From: Alphaproteobacteria bacterium
GTDB taxonomy: Bacteria; Pseudomonadota; Alphaproteobacteria; Caulobacterales; Caulobacteraceae
Direction: 5' to 3'
NCBI GenBank assembly: GCA_018820205.1
Contig: JAHJOK010000059.1
Location: 179,735 to 243,734 of the forward strand
Length of the DNA: 64,000 nucleotides
Shown here: positions 8,195-17,606 of the stretch, one piece after another
Numbering within the stretch: position 1 is the first letter of the stretch
Layout: the number at the start of each line of letters is the position of its first letter
Translations under genes and position numbers: made by a program
Notes under the pieces: generated by a model
Told to the model about the DNA's origin: nothing
Seen by the model: the letters and a program-made list of their open reading frames with translations, nothing else
Databases searched by the model: none

Positions 8195-8680
8195 TCAGGT
8201 CTTGGGCTGGCGGGGTTTGCGGGTCTTGGGCGCAGGAGCGGCGGCTTTCGCCTGACGCCCTTTTGAACCCAAACCGATGGCGCGAGCTAGCTCCGACCTC
8301 TGGGCGCTATAGGCCGGATGGACCATCGGATAGTCCGAAGGCAAACCCCATTTGGCGCGGTAGTCCTCAGGCGTAAGACCGCGCGTCCCAAGGTGGCGCT
8401 TTAGGCTCTTGTACGGCTTGCCGTCTTCGAAGCTGATCAGGGCGGCGTCGCCAATCGACTTCTTGATCTCGGCTTTGGACTTACGATCCGGCGCCGTCGC
8501 TTCCAGCTCGGCCCCAGTCGGCGAAACATCGAGGCTCGAAAGCGTGGCGAAGGTATCGCGGATCAGGGTCTGAAACTCTTCAGCCGTGAGGCGCGTGTTG
8601 GCGTTCGAGACATAGGCGCTGACCAGTTCGATTGTGCCGTCCCGCGCGTCGGATGCGGCGGTGTAGGTGTCATCAGCCAT
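8195..8680 (-). CDS. MucR/Ros-family regulator lacking the zinc-ligand cysteines
   Basis: A 161-residue DNA-binding protein of the Ros/MucR family, which in alphaproteobacteria represses exopolysaccharide, motility and cell-cycle genes by binding AT-rich DNA. The C-terminal half has the signature KSLKRHLGTRGLTPEDYRAK followed by WGLPSDYPMVHPAYSAQRS and a basic tail. Where Ros has a zinc-binding cysteine pair (or Cys-x2-Asp in MucR), this protein has S-F-E-D, and the last histidine position appears to be arginine, so it probably does not hold zinc. The N-terminal 65 residues are acidic and helical, fitting oligomerisation. It is the last gene before the core chromosome and could regulate the mobile element or host genes. 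Family assignment is firm; targets are unknown. Confidence 0.85.
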   Translation of the reverse strand: MADDTYTAASDARDGTIELVSAYVSNANTRLTAEEFQTLIRDTFATLSSLDVSPTGAELEATAPDRKSKAEIKKSIGDAALISFEDGKPYKSLKRHLGTRGLTPEDYRAKWGLPSDYPMVHPAYSAQRSELARAIGLGSKGRQAKAAAPAPKTRKPRQPKT

Positions 8681-8841
8681 GGGCAGACCTTCATATCCAA
8701 AAACAGATCCTGCTTAGGACGATGTCTGGCGCCTTGCCAAGCTGGTCACGCCCCACCGTCAATATGGATGAAGTGGCTCCACCCCATTGGACGCTGCCGT
8801 CGATTCAGGCCATCTTTCGAGGCTGCAATGCAGAATAATCT

Positions 8842-8882
8842 ACACGATTTCTGCACGGCATTTGTGCGTACAGAAATCGTGT
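8842..8882. repeat. Long inverted repeat near the accessory/core boundary
   Basis: ACACGATTTCTG (8842-8853) and CAGAAATCGTGT (8871-8882) form a perfect 12-bp inverted repeat around a 17-base centre, which itself contains GCAC and GTGC. The 271-base gap it sits in (8681-8951) is AT-richer than its surroundings and separates the MucR-like gene from hflX. It could be an operator for the MucR-like protein or a boundary site of the mobile region. The symmetry is observed; the function is not known. Confidence 0.5.
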
Positions 8883-8951
8883 TACTTTACAATCCACTAT
8901 GCGGACGAAAGACGTCTATCTTTCTCCCACTGGGAGAGGGATACTGCTGGG

Positions 8952-10262
8952 CTACCCGAACTGCCGCTCGAACCGCCCCATCGCCTGCGGGTCCAGCCGC
9001 ACGGTCAGGTGCATCCGCCCCTTCCCGTCCGTGTCGCGCGCGGTGACCCGGCCGTGCTCGTAGAGCCAGGCGAGGGCTTCGCCCTGTGAAGGCTGGAGGA
9101 CCAATTCAGTCTCGGGGTCGTCGTCGATCAGGTCGGTGATGGCCTGGCGCAGGGTCTCGATCCCCTGCCCGGTCCAGGCGGAGACGGCGACGGCGGTGGC
9201 GCCGCTGCGTCCTGCTTGCGCTTCCACGGCCTCGCGGGCCTCGTCGTCCAGAAGGTCGGTCTTGTTCCAGACTTCGAGGATGCGGCGGGGTTTGACCGCC
9301 CCGTTCGCATCAACGGCCTGTTCGATCTGTTTCAGGACGTCCTCGACGTCTTTGGCCTGGGCGGCGGTGTCGGCCGAGGCGATGTCGCGGACGTGCAGGA
9401 TCAGGTCGGCCTCGCCCACCTCTTCCAGCGTGGCGCGGAAGCTCTCGACCAGTTCGTGCGGCAGGTCGGAGATGAAGCCCACGGTGTCGGCGATGATGGC
9501 CGGGCGACCGGCAGGCAGGCGGATGGTGCGCTGGGTCGTGTCGAGGGTGGCGAACAGCAGGTCCTTGGCCAGGACTTCGGAACCCGTCAGCCGGTTGAAC
9601 AGGGTCGACTTGCCGGCGTTGGTGTAGCCGACCAGGGCGACGGCGGGGAACGGGGCCTTCTTGCGCTGTTTGCGGTGCAGGCCGCGCGTGCGGCGGACCT
9701 CCTCCAGTTCGCCCTTCAGCTTGACGATTCGGTCGGCGATCAGGCGGCGGTCGAGCTCGATCTGGGTCTCGCCGGGGCCGCCGGTCGAGCCGGTGCCGCC
9801 GCGCTGGCGTTCCAGGTGGGTCCAGGTGCGGACCAGACGCGAACGCTCATAGTCGAGCCGGGCCAGTTCGACCTGAAGTCGGCCTTCCTTCGTCCGCGCG
9901 CGACGGCCGAAGATTTCGAGAATGAGCCCGGTGCGGTCGATGACCTTGCACTCCCATTCCTTTTCCAGATTGCGCTGCTGGACCGGCGTCAGGTCGTAGT
10001 CGACGACGGCGGCCTCGGCCTCGGCGGCGCGGATCAGGGCGGCGATTTCCTCGACCTTGCCGGCGCCGAACAGGGTGGCGGGGGCGGTCTTGCGCAGGCG
10101 CACGACCTCCTCGGCACGGACGTCGAGGTCCAGCGCGCGGGCCAGGCCTGCGGCTTCCTCCAGCCGTTCCTCGGCCGGACGCGAGCCGCGCTCGCCCATG
10201 TCGGGATGGATGACGACGGCCCGGATCAGCGGGACGGAATGGTCGATGAGTTTGGTGTTCAA
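8952..10262 (-). CDS. hflX: GTPase HflX
   Basis: A 436-residue ribosome-associated GTPase that rescues or splits stalled ribosomes, especially under heat stress. The N-terminal HflX domain (about 1-195) contains the conserved DYDLTPVQQRNLEKEW segment and the RLQVELARLDYERSRL helix with the glycine-rich GGTGSTGGPGETQIE loop. The G domain follows: P-loop GYTNAGKST, DTVGF switch II, NKTD base-recognition motif. The length is normal. It lies 163 bases downstream of hfq on the same strand, the classic hfq-hflX pairing, although a palindromic repeat occupies the gap. The start at 10262 gives a normal N-terminus (MNTKLIDHSVPL). No unusual features. Confidence 0.96.
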   Translation of the reverse strand: MNTKLIDHSVPLIRAVVIHPDMGERGSRPAEERLEEAAGLARALDLDVRAEEVVRLRKTAPATLFGAGKVEEIAALIRAAEAEAAVVDYDLTPVQQRNLEKEWECKVIDRTGLILEIFGRRARTKEGRLQVELARLDYERSRLVRTWTHLERQRGGTGSTGGPGETQIELDRRLIADRIVKLKGELEEVRRTRGLHRKQRKKAPFPAVALVGYTNAGKSTLFNRLTGSEVLAKDLLFATLDTTQRTIRLPAGRPAIIADTVGFISDLPHELVESFRATLEEVGEADLILHVRDIASADTAAQAKDVEDVLKQIEQAVDANGAVKPRRILEVWNKTDLLDDEAREAVEAQAGRSGATAVAVSAWTGQGIETLRQAITDLIDDDPETELVLQPSQGEALAWLYEHGRVTARDTDGKGRMHLTVRLDPQAMGRFERQFG

Positions 10263-10356
10263 AGGGTCTCGTTCAGTTGGAGATCAGGCGAGCGTGTGCG
10301 AAACGCGCGAGCGTCACAAGATGGGCCGCTCGGCGGATTTTTCAACCGCGAGGCTC

Positions 10357-10421
10357 GGAGCGCGGACATCCAGGTCCGCAACCGCAACGACGCCAGGGGC
10401 GGACCTGGAGGTCCGCGCTCC
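10357..10421. repeat. Palindromic intergenic repeat, copy 1 (hfq-hflX gap)
   Basis: GGAGCGCGGACATCCAGGTCC at 10357-10377, continuing to 10379, faces its near-perfect inverse ending GGTCCGCGCTCC at 10421, with a 19-base centre. Each arm is itself partly palindromic (GCGGACC-TGGA-GGTCCGC). The same sequence occurs at 23783-23845, so this is a dispersed REP/BIME-like family. Here it separates two genes of one transcript and could limit readthrough or stabilise RNA between hfq and hflX. Confidence 0.8.
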
Positions 10422-10425
10422 TTCG

Positions 10426-10671
10426 TCAGTCCTCGTCGGCTTCCGGTTCGTACAGCTGGACCGGGGCCGACGGCATGATGGTCGAGATGGCGTGTTTGTA
10501 GACCAGCTGGCTTTGACCATCGCGGCGCAGAAGCACGCAGAAATTGTCGAACCAGGTGACGATGCCCTGAAGCTTGACGCCGTTGACCAGGAAGATGGTC
10601 AGGGGGGTCTTGGTCTTGCGGACGGAGTTAAGGAAGGTGTCCTGAAGGTTCTGACGCTTGTCTTGCGACAT
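10426..10671 (-). CDS. hfq: RNA chaperone Hfq
   Basis: An 81-residue Sm-like protein that forms hexamers and pairs small RNAs with mRNAs. The Sm1 motif ([20 protein letters not shown]) and the Sm2 motif ([12 protein letters not shown]) are complete, with the QDTFLN N-terminal RNA-binding segment. The short acidic C-terminal tail (YEPEADED) is typical of alphaproteobacterial Hfq. The start at 10671 fits the family N-terminus [10 protein letters not shown], with AGGA upstream; the frame extends further but without family similarity. Just upstream (10672-10777) two small hairpins (arms CCGGCGT/ACGCCGG and CCGCGT/ACGCGG) lie between the transaminase stop and hfq, and may influence its expression. 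Confidence 0.97.
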   Translation of the reverse strand: MSQDKRQNLQDTFLNSVRKTKTPLTIFLVNGVKLQGIVTWFDNFCVLLRRDGQSQLVYKHAISTIMPSAPVQLYEPEADED

Positions 10672-10777
10672 GGCAGGTTTGTCCTGTTCTTTGTGTTTTG
10701 CCGCGTCGGGGAGGAACGCGGAACCGGTTACATCCGGCGTGATCAGCTTAGACGCCGGTTTGGCGACGCCGCAATCC

Positions 10778-11641
10778 CTAGATGGAGTCGCGTTTGGCCT
10801 CTTCAAGATAGCGGGCGCGCAATCGGGTGGCGATCGGGCCCGGCTTGCCGTCGCCGATCTTCGCGCCGTCGATCGACACGGCCGGCATGACGAAGGCGCC
10901 GGCGGCGGTGAAGAAGGCTTCTTTCGCCTCCTTGGCCTCGTCGACGCTGAACGGGCGCTCATCCAGTTCGATGCCCTCCTCGGCGATCATGGCCATGATG
11001 GCGGTGCGGGTGATGCCCTTCAGGATATTGGCCTGGGTGTCGCGGGTGCGGAGTTTTCCATGCTTGTCGACGATCCAGGCGTTGGTGGACGAGCCCTCGG
11101 TGACCAGTCCCATCTCATCGACCATCCAGGCCTCGTAGGCGCCCTTGTCGCGCGCGGCCTGTTTGGCCAGGACGTTGGGCAGCAGACCCACGGTCTTGAT
11201 GTCGCAGCGGCCCCAGCGGATGTCGGGATGGGTGACCACGGCGACGCCCTTGGCCGCCTGGGCGTCGGACTTGCGCGAACTCAGCGATTTGGAGGTGACC
11301 ACGACGCTGGGCGGCGTGCCGGGCGCGGGGAACGGGTGATCGCGCCGGGCCGTGCCGCGCGTGACCTGCAGATAGACGATGCCGTCGCGGACCCGGTTCC
11401 TGCGGATGGTTTCCTTCAGCACCCGAGTCAGGGCCTCGACCGACATGGGAATATCGATCTGCAACTCGTTGAGGCTGCGATGAAGGCGGGTCATGTGGCC
11501 TTCGAAATCGGCCATCCGGCCGCCGAACACCGACCAGACCTCATAGACCCCGTCGGCGAACTGGAAGCCGCGATCCTCGACATGGATCGTCGCCTCCGAA
11601 TGACGCTGATAGACCCCGTTCACATAGGCGACCCGCGACAT
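10778..11641 (-). CDS. dat: D-amino-acid transaminase (class IV PLP enzyme)
   Basis: A 287-residue PLP enzyme of the branched-chain/D-alanine aminotransferase fold. It should interconvert D-alanine and D-glutamate, feeding peptidoglycan synthesis. Diagnostic features are the N-terminal YVNGVY strand, [12 protein letters not shown], the PLP lysine in [15 protein letters not shown] (about residue 145), and the phosphate-binding region near [11 protein letters not shown] and GITRTAIM. Class IV also includes aminodeoxychorismate lyase and branched-chain enzymes; the DGVYEV motif and length favour D-amino-acid transaminase. Its ATG overlaps the ntrX stop by one base (TGATG), so translation is probably coupled. 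It is in the same leftward run as ntrYX and hfq. Substrate specificity is inferred. Confidence 0.88.
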   Translation of the reverse strand: MSRVAYVNGVYQRHSEATIHVEDRGFQFADGVYEVWSVFGGRMADFEGHMTRLHRSLNELQIDIPMSVEALTRVLKETIRRNRVRDGIVYLQVTRGTARRDHPFPAPGTPPSVVVTSKSLSSRKSDAQAAKGVAVVTHPDIRWGRCDIKTVGLLPNVLAKQAARDKGAYEAWMVDEMGLVTEGSSTNAWIVDKHGKLRTRDTQANILKGITRTAIMAMIAEEGIELDERPFSVDEAKEAKEAFFTAAGAFVMPAVSIDGAKIGDGKPGPIATRLRARYLEEAKRDSI

Positions 11642-13047
11642 CAGTCCGTGCTTCCTTCTTCGTCGTCCCCGCCGCGCGAGGGCGAGACGCCCAGCGACTT
11701 CAGCTTCCTGTGCAGGGCCGATCGTTCCATGCCGATGAAGGCGGCTGTGCGCGAGATATTTCCGCCAAACCGCATGATCTGGGCGGCCAGATATTCGCGC
11801 TCGAACACCTCCCTCGCCTCACGCAGCGGCAGGGCGATGGTGCGTTCGGCGCCCATGCCGGACGCACCCGTGGCGGCGACCTCCTGCGGCAACATATCGG
11901 CCGAGATCGGGTCGTTCAGGTCGCCGGTCGCCAGGATCAGCAGGCGTTCGACGTTGTTCCTCAGCTGACGGACGTTGCCGGGCCAGGGATGGACCTGAAG
12001 CACGGCGATGGCGTCGTCGCCCAGCCGACGCCGCGGCAGGCCCTGCGACGCGCTGAGGCTGTCGATGAAATAGTCGACCAGTTCGCCGATGTCCTCGCGG
12101 CGTTCCGACAGGGCTGGAACCCGGATCGGCACCACGTTCAGACGGTGGAACAGATCCTCGCGGAAGCGGCCTTCTGCGATCTCGATCTTGAGGTCGCGGG
12201 ACGTCGAGGTGACGACGCGGACATCGACCTGGACGTCCTGCTCGCCGCCGACCCGGCGGAACCGCTGCTCGACCAGGACGCGCAGGATGCGGCTCTGGCT
12301 CTCGCGCGGCATGTCGCCGACGTCGTCCAGATACAGGGTGCCGTTGTGAGCGCGTTCGAAGACCCCGATCTTGCGCGGGCGGCCGTCGTGGCCCTCTTCG
12401 CCGAACAGTTCCAGATCGAGCCGTTCGGGCGTCATGCCGGCGGCCGAGATGGCCACGAATTCGGATTTGGCGCGCGGACTGGCCTCGTGGATCTGGCGCG
12501 CGACCAGTTCCTTGCCCGAGCCGGGCGGACCGGCGATCAGGACGCGGCTGTTGGCCGGCGCGACCTTGACGATCGTGGTGCGCAGAACCTGGGCCGCCGC
12601 CGAGCGGCCGATCAGCCCCGAGGGGGTCATGGCCTGGGTCCGCAGCCGGCGGTTTTCGCGCTTCAGCGAGGCCGCCTCCAGCGCCCGCTCGATGACCACC
12701 ACCAGGCGGTCGGACTTGAACGGTTTTTCGATGAAATCGTAGGCGCCGCGCTTCAAGGCGCTGACGGCGGTTTCGATATTGCCGTGACCCGAGATCATGA
12801 CGACCGGCAGGTCGGCGTCCAGACCCTTGACCAGGTCGAGCAGCTCCAGCCCGTCCATGCCGCCGCCCTGCATCCAGATGTCGAGGACGATCAGGCTGGG
12901 CTTCCTGGCCTTGATGCCGGCCAGGGCCTCTTCAGAGCTGGAGGCGACGCGCACGGCATGGCCTTCGTCCTCGAGCAGGCCCGAGACCAGGTCGCGGATG
13001 TCGGCCTCGTCGTCGACGACCAGGATGTCGGCTCCAGTGGAACGCAT
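11641..13047 (-). CDS. ntrX: Nitrogen-stress response regulator NtrX
   Basis: A 468-residue response regulator partnered with NtrY. The receiver domain (1-125) has the acidic pocket DDEAD, the phosphoacceptor in LIVLDIWMQGGGMDGLEL, and the conserved lysine in YDFIEKPFK. The AAA+ domain (about 145-380) has Walker A AGPPGSGKELVA and Walker B NGTLYLDDVGDMP. The sigma54-contact motif GAFTGA is not present; the region reads FGEEGHDGRPRKIGVFERA, as in other NtrX proteins, so it may not activate sigma54 directly. A Fis-type helix-turn-helix ends the protein (ISRTAAFIGMERSALHRKLK). It follows ntrY with a 9-base gap and overlaps dat by one base. In related bacteria NtrYX controls redox, envelope and nitrogen responses. 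Confidence 0.95.
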   Translation of the reverse strand: MRSTGADILVVDDEADIRDLVSGLLEDEGHAVRVASSSEEALAGIKARKPSLIVLDIWMQGGGMDGLELLDLVKGLDADLPVVMISGHGNIETAVSALKRGAYDFIEKPFKSDRLVVVIERALEAASLKRENRRLRTQAMTPSGLIGRSAAAQVLRTTIVKVAPANSRVLIAGPPGSGKELVARQIHEASPRAKSEFVAISAAGMTPERLDLELFGEEGHDGRPRKIGVFERAHNGTLYLDDVGDMPRESQSRILRVLVEQRFRRVGGEQDVQVDVRVVTSTSRDLKIEIAEGRFREDLFHRLNVVPIRVPALSERREDIGELVDYFIDSLSASQGLPRRRLGDDAIAVLQVHPWPGNVRQLRNNVERLLILATGDLNDPISADMLPQEVAATGASGMGAERTIALPLREAREVFEREYLAAQIMRFGGNISRTAAFIGMERSALHRKLKSLGVSPSRGGDDEEGSTD

Positions 13048-13056
13048 ATCGCCTCG

Positions 13057-15318
13057 CTATTCGCTGGCCAGCACGCCCGCGCCCTGGGGCACGGCGTCGC
13101 GACTGGTCTTGCTGGTCGGGTTGAGGGGAAAGATCAGACAGATTTTCGCGCCGTCGAGACTGTCGGCATCTGACAGCTTCAGTTCGCCGCCGTGGTCCTC
13201 GCAGATCCGCTTCACGATCGCGAGGCCCAGGCCGGTGCCCTTCTCGCGCGTCGTGACATAGGGTTCGGTCAGGCGGTCGCGATCGCGAACCGGCAGGCCC
13301 TTGCCGTCGTCCTCGATGACGAAGGTGGCGATGTCGCCCTCGATCTCGAGGCTGGCGATGACGGCGACCTGGTCGTCGGCGGTCGGCGTTCCCGCACGCC
13401 GCGCCGAGACAGCCTCGCCGGCGTTCTTCAGAATATTGGCCAGGGCCTGACCGACCATGCGGCCGTCCGCCTTCATTTTGGCCTTAGGCAGGGGCTCGAC
13501 CAGTTCGACCACCAGATCGGGCGCCGCGACCCGCTGGGCGAAGACGGCCTCGCGCAGAAGTTCGGCCGGGTTCTCGGCGGTGAAGCGCGGCGCCGGCATC
13601 CGGGCGAAGGAGGAGAACTCGTCCACCATCCGGCCAATGTCCCCGACCTGACGGATGATGGTGTCGGTGCAGCGATCGAAGATTTCGACGTCGTCCGTGA
13701 TTCCCGGGCGGAATTTGCGTTTCAGCCGCTCGGCCGAAAGCTGGATCGGCGTCAGGGGGTTCTTGATCTCGTGGGCGATGCGGCGGGCGACGTCGCGCCA
13801 TGCTGCGTTTCGCTGGGCCGTGACCAGACGGGTGATGTCGTCGAAGGTCAGCACCATCTCGCCGCCGACCCCGCCTTCGATACGGACCCGCAGGCGGCGA
13901 GTCTCGCCCTCGCGGGACACGTCGATGTCCTCTTCGATATGGGCCTCGACCCGACCCACCAGTTCGGACAGCTCCGGCGCCACGGCGGCGAGAGCCTTGC
14001 CCCGAACCTCGACCTCGGAGATCGAAAGCAGCTGCAAGGCGCTGTCATTGATCGCGGAAATGCGTCCGCGCTTGTCCAGACCGATCACGCCGGCGCTGAC
14101 CCCGGACAGAACGGTTTCGATGAACCGGCTGCGGTCCTGGGCGTCCTCGCTGGCGGTCTTCAGCGCCGCCTGCTGGGCTTCGAGATCGCTGGTCATGCGG
14201 TTGAAGGCTTCCGACAGAGTGGCGATCTCGCCCGGGGCGCCGTCGCCGTCGACCCGGGCCGTCAGATCGCCCGCCGCGACCTGATCCGCCGCCTTGACCA
14301 GACGCCCGATCGGGGCGGAGATCGCGTTGGCGGCCGACATGCCGAGCCAGACGGCCCCGACCAGAACCAGCAGGGCCGTCTCCAGATAGCTGAGGGCGAA
14401 GGCGCCCTGGATGCGGGCGCGGCTCTCCTCGGCGACGCGGTAGGCCTGGATCGATTCCTCGCCGACGCGCATTCGGGCGACGATGCCGGGCGACAGCGGC
14501 CGCACGACATACAGATAGGCGTCGCCATAGTCGGGCAGCGGATAGACGGCCCGCACCGTGTCGGGTCGCTCGGTCACGGTGACGGGCGCCACCTCGCCCT
14601 CGGCCGCCGTCTCGAACACCTCGCGCGGCGGCGCGACATAGGGGGGCGCGCCGGGCAGGACGCCCTGGGCAAGCACCTCGCCCTGCCCGTTCAGGATGTA
14701 GACGGCCGGATAACCGAAGAACTCGGCGATCTGGGTCAGGGCGCTGGAGAACTGGATGCGGTTGTCGAATACCTCGCGCACGCCGCCCAACTCGTTGGCC
14801 ATGACGCCCAGGTCGCGTTCCAGGCCCTCGCCCACGTCGCCGACATAGGCGCGTCCGATGGTGGCGCCGTTCTCGACCGCCGAGCGGACGTTCTGGCTGA
14901 ACCACTGATCGACGCCCCGGTTGACCAGAAGTCCGAACACCAGGGCGATCAGAACGGCCGGCACAACGGCGACGAACGAGAACAGGGCCACGAACCGCAG
15001 ATGCAGCCGGGCGCCCGGATCCTCCTTGCGACGCTGGGACAGGCGCATGACCCGGGCGCCGATGATGGCCGCCAGTCCGCCGATCAACAGCAGGTTGGCC
15101 AGCAGAATGAACAGCACGGCCCGGCCGGCGGTGGCGCGGGCGTCGTCGCCCGCGCTGGCGCCCGGCGCCACGGCCACCAGCCAGATGGCCGCTGCCGTGA
15201 TCAGAAAGGCGGTGACATAGGCCGCGCCGAACGCCGCCCGCACGCGACCGGCCGCCAGTCGCCCCCACAAGGAGGCCTCCTCTTCCGTCGAGGGCTGCGG
15301 GCGGGCGGCGTCGGTCAT
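13057..15318 (-). CDS. ntrY: Sensor histidine kinase NtrY
   Basis: A 753-residue membrane sensor kinase. Two N-terminal hydrophobic segments (about 30-52, 68-90) and a third (about 108-130) precede a long periplasmic sensor region, then another membrane segment near 305-330 and a HAMP linker ([19 protein letters not shown]). A PAS domain follows (about 385-490), then the phosphoacceptor H-box [20 protein letters not shown], the N-box ([13 protein letters not shown]), and G-boxes DDGKGLP and [10 protein letters not shown]. All catalytic motifs look intact. Its first bases overlap the end of dusB by four (ATGA), so the ntrB and ntrC genes that separate dusB from ntrY in many alphaproteobacteria are absent here. 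It signals to NtrX, encoded next. Confidence 0.95.
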   Translation of the reverse strand: MTDAARPQPSTEEEASLWGRLAAGRVRAAFGAAYVTAFLITAAAIWLVAVAPGASAGDDARATAGRAVLFILLANLLLIGGLAAIIGARVMRLSQRRKEDPGARLHLRFVALFSFVAVVPAVLIALVFGLLVNRGVDQWFSQNVRSAVENGATIGRAYVGDVGEGLERDLGVMANELGGVREVFDNRIQFSSALTQIAEFFGYPAVYILNGQGEVLAQGVLPGAPPYVAPPREVFETAAEGEVAPVTVTERPDTVRAVYPLPDYGDAYLYVVRPLSPGIVARMRVGEESIQAYRVAEESRARIQGAFALSYLETALLVLVGAVWLGMSAANAISAPIGRLVKAADQVAAGDLTARVDGDGAPGEIATLSEAFNRMTSDLEAQQAALKTASEDAQDRSRFIETVLSGVSAGVIGLDKRGRISAINDSALQLLSISEVEVRGKALAAVAPELSELVGRVEAHIEEDIDVSREGETRRLRVRIEGGVGGEMVLTFDDITRLVTAQRNAAWRDVARRIAHEIKNPLTPIQLSAERLKRKFRPGITDDVEIFDRCTDTIIRQVGDIGRMVDEFSSFARMPAPRFTAENPAELLREAVFAQRVAAPDLVVELVEPLPKAKMKADGRMVGQALANILKNAGEAVSARRAGTPTADDQVAVIASLEIEGDIATFVIEDDGKGLPVRDRDRLTEPYVTTREKGTGLGLAIVKRICEDHGGELKLSDADSLDGAKICLIFPLNPTSKTSRDAVPQGAGVLASE

Positions 15319-16376
15319 ACGCCGGCAGCTTCGGTCAGCTGTTGCGGAAATTCAACAACAGAGTTGCCGAAATGCTGCGACGGAGTCGAGACGTCCCAGA
15401 ACGCCGCCAGTTCCGCCGCGACATGGGCGGGATCGTCCAGTCGGCACAGCCGGCTCTTGGCGGCTCGCCTGAGGTCGGGATCATCCGGCCACGGGGCCTG
15501 TTCGACATACCAGCCCAGGTGTTTGCGGAACATCTTCAGGCCCAGCGGATAGCCGTAGAATTCCAGCGACGCGGCGAGATGGGCCACGACGATGTCCAGC
15601 CGTTCGGCGCGATCAGGCTCTTCGAGCACAGTCCCGTCCCTCAGGGCCCGATCCAGATGCGCCGCCAGCCAGGGCCGGCCATAGACGCCGCGTCCCAGCA
15701 TGAGGGCGTCGGCCCCGGAAAGGTCCAGCGCCTGCCGGGCCTGTTCGGCGGTGACGATGTCGCCGTTGACGATGACGGGGATGTCGACCGCCGCCTTGAC
15801 GGCTCCCACGGCGTCCCAGTCGGCGTTGCCGGTATAGAACTGCTGGCGGGTGCGGCCGTGGACGGTCACGGCCCGGACGCCCAGATCCTGGGCCCGTTTG
15901 GCCAGTTCGGCGGCGTTTTTGCTGTCGTCGTCCCAGCCCAGTCGCATCTTGACGGTCACGGGCCGCGAGGTCGCGGCCACCGCCGCCGCCATGATCCGGC
16001 CCGCCAGATCGGGCGTCCGCATCAGGGCCGAGCCCGAGGCCGAGCCCGTGACCTCCTTGGCCGGACAGCCGAAATTCAGGTCGATGATATCGGCGCCCGC
16101 CGCCTCGGCCATGCGCGCGCCCTCGCCCATTGCGGCGGGGTCGCGGCCGACCAGCTGGATCACGGTCAGGGGCAGGCCGTCGCCGACGGCGGCGCGGCGC
16201 ACGACGTCGGGGCGGGCCCGCGCCAGCTCCTTCGCCGCCACCATCTCGGTCGCCACATAGGCCGCGCCCAGCCGGCTGGCGAGCAGGCGGAACGGCAGGT
16301 CCGTGATGCCCGTCATGGGCGCCATCAGCACCCGGCCGGGAATGGCGACGTCGCCGATCTGAAGTCCTGCGCTCAT
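15315..16376 (-). CDS. dusB: tRNA-dihydrouridine synthase DusB (NifR3)
   Basis: A 353-residue FMN enzyme that reduces uridine to dihydrouridine in tRNA. The TIM-barrel shows the family start ([18 protein letters not shown]), the catalytic region [19 protein letters not shown] with the conserved cysteine, and the FMN-binding [11 protein letters not shown] and [11 protein letters not shown] segments, followed by VIVNGDI and [14 protein letters not shown]. The start at 16376 ([10 protein letters not shown]) matches the family; the frame opens at 16412. In alphaproteobacteria this gene (called nifR3) normally heads the ntr cluster, as here, but with ntrY directly downstream and overlapping by four bases. 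It is divergent from ispDF across a 64-base gap, which must hold both promoters. Confidence 0.94.
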   Translation of the reverse strand: MSAGLQIGDVAIPGRVLMAPMTGITDLPFRLLASRLGAAYVATEMVAAKELARARPDVVRRAAVGDGLPLTVIQLVGRDPAAMGEGARMAEAAGADIIDLNFGCPAKEVTGSASGSALMRTPDLAGRIMAAAVAATSRPVTVKMRLGWDDDSKNAAELAKRAQDLGVRAVTVHGRTRQQFYTGNADWDAVGAVKAAVDIPVIVNGDIVTAEQARQALDLSGADALMLGRGVYGRPWLAAHLDRALRDGTVLEEPDRAERLDIVVAHLAASLEFYGYPLGLKMFRKHLGWYVEQAPWPDDPDLRRAAKSRLCRLDDPAHVAAELAAFWDVSTPSQHFGNSVVEFPQQLTEAAGV

Positions 16377-16440
16377 TTGCTCGTCAACACGCGAAGCCTG
16401 GCCCCTCGTCAACCGCCATGATGGCCCCTAGAAGGCGAAG

Positions 16441-17592
16441 ATGACGTTCGCAGGCATCGTGGTGGCGGCCGGATCGGGTTCCCGGGCCGGCGGAGACAAG
16501 CAGTGGCGCGACCTGGGCGGCCGCCCGGTGGTGCGCTGGTCGGTCGAGGCGATGCTGGACGCCGGGGCCGAGGAGGTCGTGGTCGTGATCGCGCCGGACG
16601 GGATGGATCGCACCGGGACGGCTCTGGCGGGCCTGTCGGGCTGGCGAGCGGTTCAGGGCGGCGCCGAGCGGGCCGATTCGGTGCGCGCCGGGCTGGACGC
16701 CCTGACCGGCGCGCCCGACCGGCCTGTCCTGGTCCACGATGCGGCCCGCCCCCTGTTGTCCCGCGCCGTGATCGATCGGCTGCTGCAGGCCTTGTCCGGA
16801 TGCGACGGCGCCATCGCCGCCCTGCCCGTCGCCGATACGCTGAAACGCGGCGAGGCCGCCGTCATCCGGGCCACGGTCGATCGCGACGGCCTGTGGCGCG
16901 CGCAGACGCCCCAGGCGTTTCGCGCCGGCCGTTTGCAGGCCGCATACGCCATCTGGCCGCCGGGCCAGACCCCGACCGACGACGCCTCCGTGGTCGAGCG
17001 GGACGGCGGCGACGTGCGGCTGATCGAGGGCGATCCGCGCCTGATGAAGCTGACCTATCCGGAGGATTTCGCCATGGCCGAGGCCCTGATCGCCACACAG
17101 ACCCGCCCCACACAGACACGGGTGGGTCAGGGCTTCGACGCCCATCGCTGGGGCCCCGGCGACACGGTCTGGCTGTGCGGGGTCGAGATCGCGCACGACC
17201 GGACCCTGGTCGGTCATTCCGACGCCGACGCCGGTCTGCACGCCCTGACCGACGCGGTTCTGGGGGCGATGGGGGACGGCGACATCGGCGACCATTTCCC
17301 GCCGACCGATCCGAAATGGAAGGGGGCCGCCTCGGACCAGTTCCTGATCCACGCGGTCGAGCGGCTGACGGCGCGCGGCGGGCGGCTGGTCAATGTCGAT
17401 GTCACCCTGATCTGCGAAAGGCCCAAGGTGAAACCGCACCGTCAGGCGATGCGCGAGCGGCTGGCCGACATCCTGCATCTGCCGCTGGACGCCGTCAGCG
17501 TGAAGGCGACGACGATGGAGGGAATGGGGTTCACCGGGCGCGAGGAAGGGCTGGCGGCATCGGCCATCGCAACGATCGAACTTCCCGCCTGA
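16441..17592 (+). CDS. ispDF: Bifunctional IspD/IspF isoprenoid enzyme
   Basis: A 383-residue fusion carrying out two steps of the MEP isoprenoid pathway. The N-terminal IspD part (1-225), which transfers CMP to 2-C-methyl-erythritol 4-phosphate, has the nucleotide-binding [17 protein letters not shown] loop, VHDAARPL and RAQTPQAFR. The C-terminal IspF part (about 228-383), which makes the cyclodiphosphate, has GQGFDAHRW with the metal-binding Asp and His, then [30 protein letters not shown], and [16 protein letters not shown]. The fusion is common in alphaproteobacteria. IspE, the intermediate enzyme, is not in this window. The start at 16441 ([11 protein letters not shown]) is firm because the nucleotide loop follows immediately. 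It converges with the gene ending at 17607. Confidence 0.96.
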   Translation: MTFAGIVVAAGSGSRAGGDKQWRDLGGRPVVRWSVEAMLDAGAEEVVVVIAPDGMDRTGTALAGLSGWRAVQGGAERADSVRAGLDALTGAPDRPVLVHDAARPLLSRAVIDRLLQALSGCDGAIAALPVADTLKRGEAAVIRATVDRDGLWRAQTPQAFRAGRLQAAYAIWPPGQTPTDDASVVERDGGDVRLIEGDPRLMKLTYPEDFAMAEALIATQTRPTQTRVGQGFDAHRWGPGDTVWLCGVEIAHDRTLVGHSDADAGLHALTDAVLGAMGDGDIGDHFPPTDPKWKGAASDQFLIHAVERLTARGGRLVNVDVTLICERPKVKPHRQAMRERLADILHLPLDAVSVKATTMEGMGFTGREEGLAASAIATIELPA

Positions 17593-17606
17593 TCAATTGG
17601 TTGCGG

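Noticed and set aside
15342..16421. Plus-strand frame of about 359 residues opposite dusB
   Set aside because: High-GC antisense shadow; composition is Gly/Arg/His rich with no motif. The same applies to long frames opposite ntrX, ntrY, mfd, recG, valS and radA.
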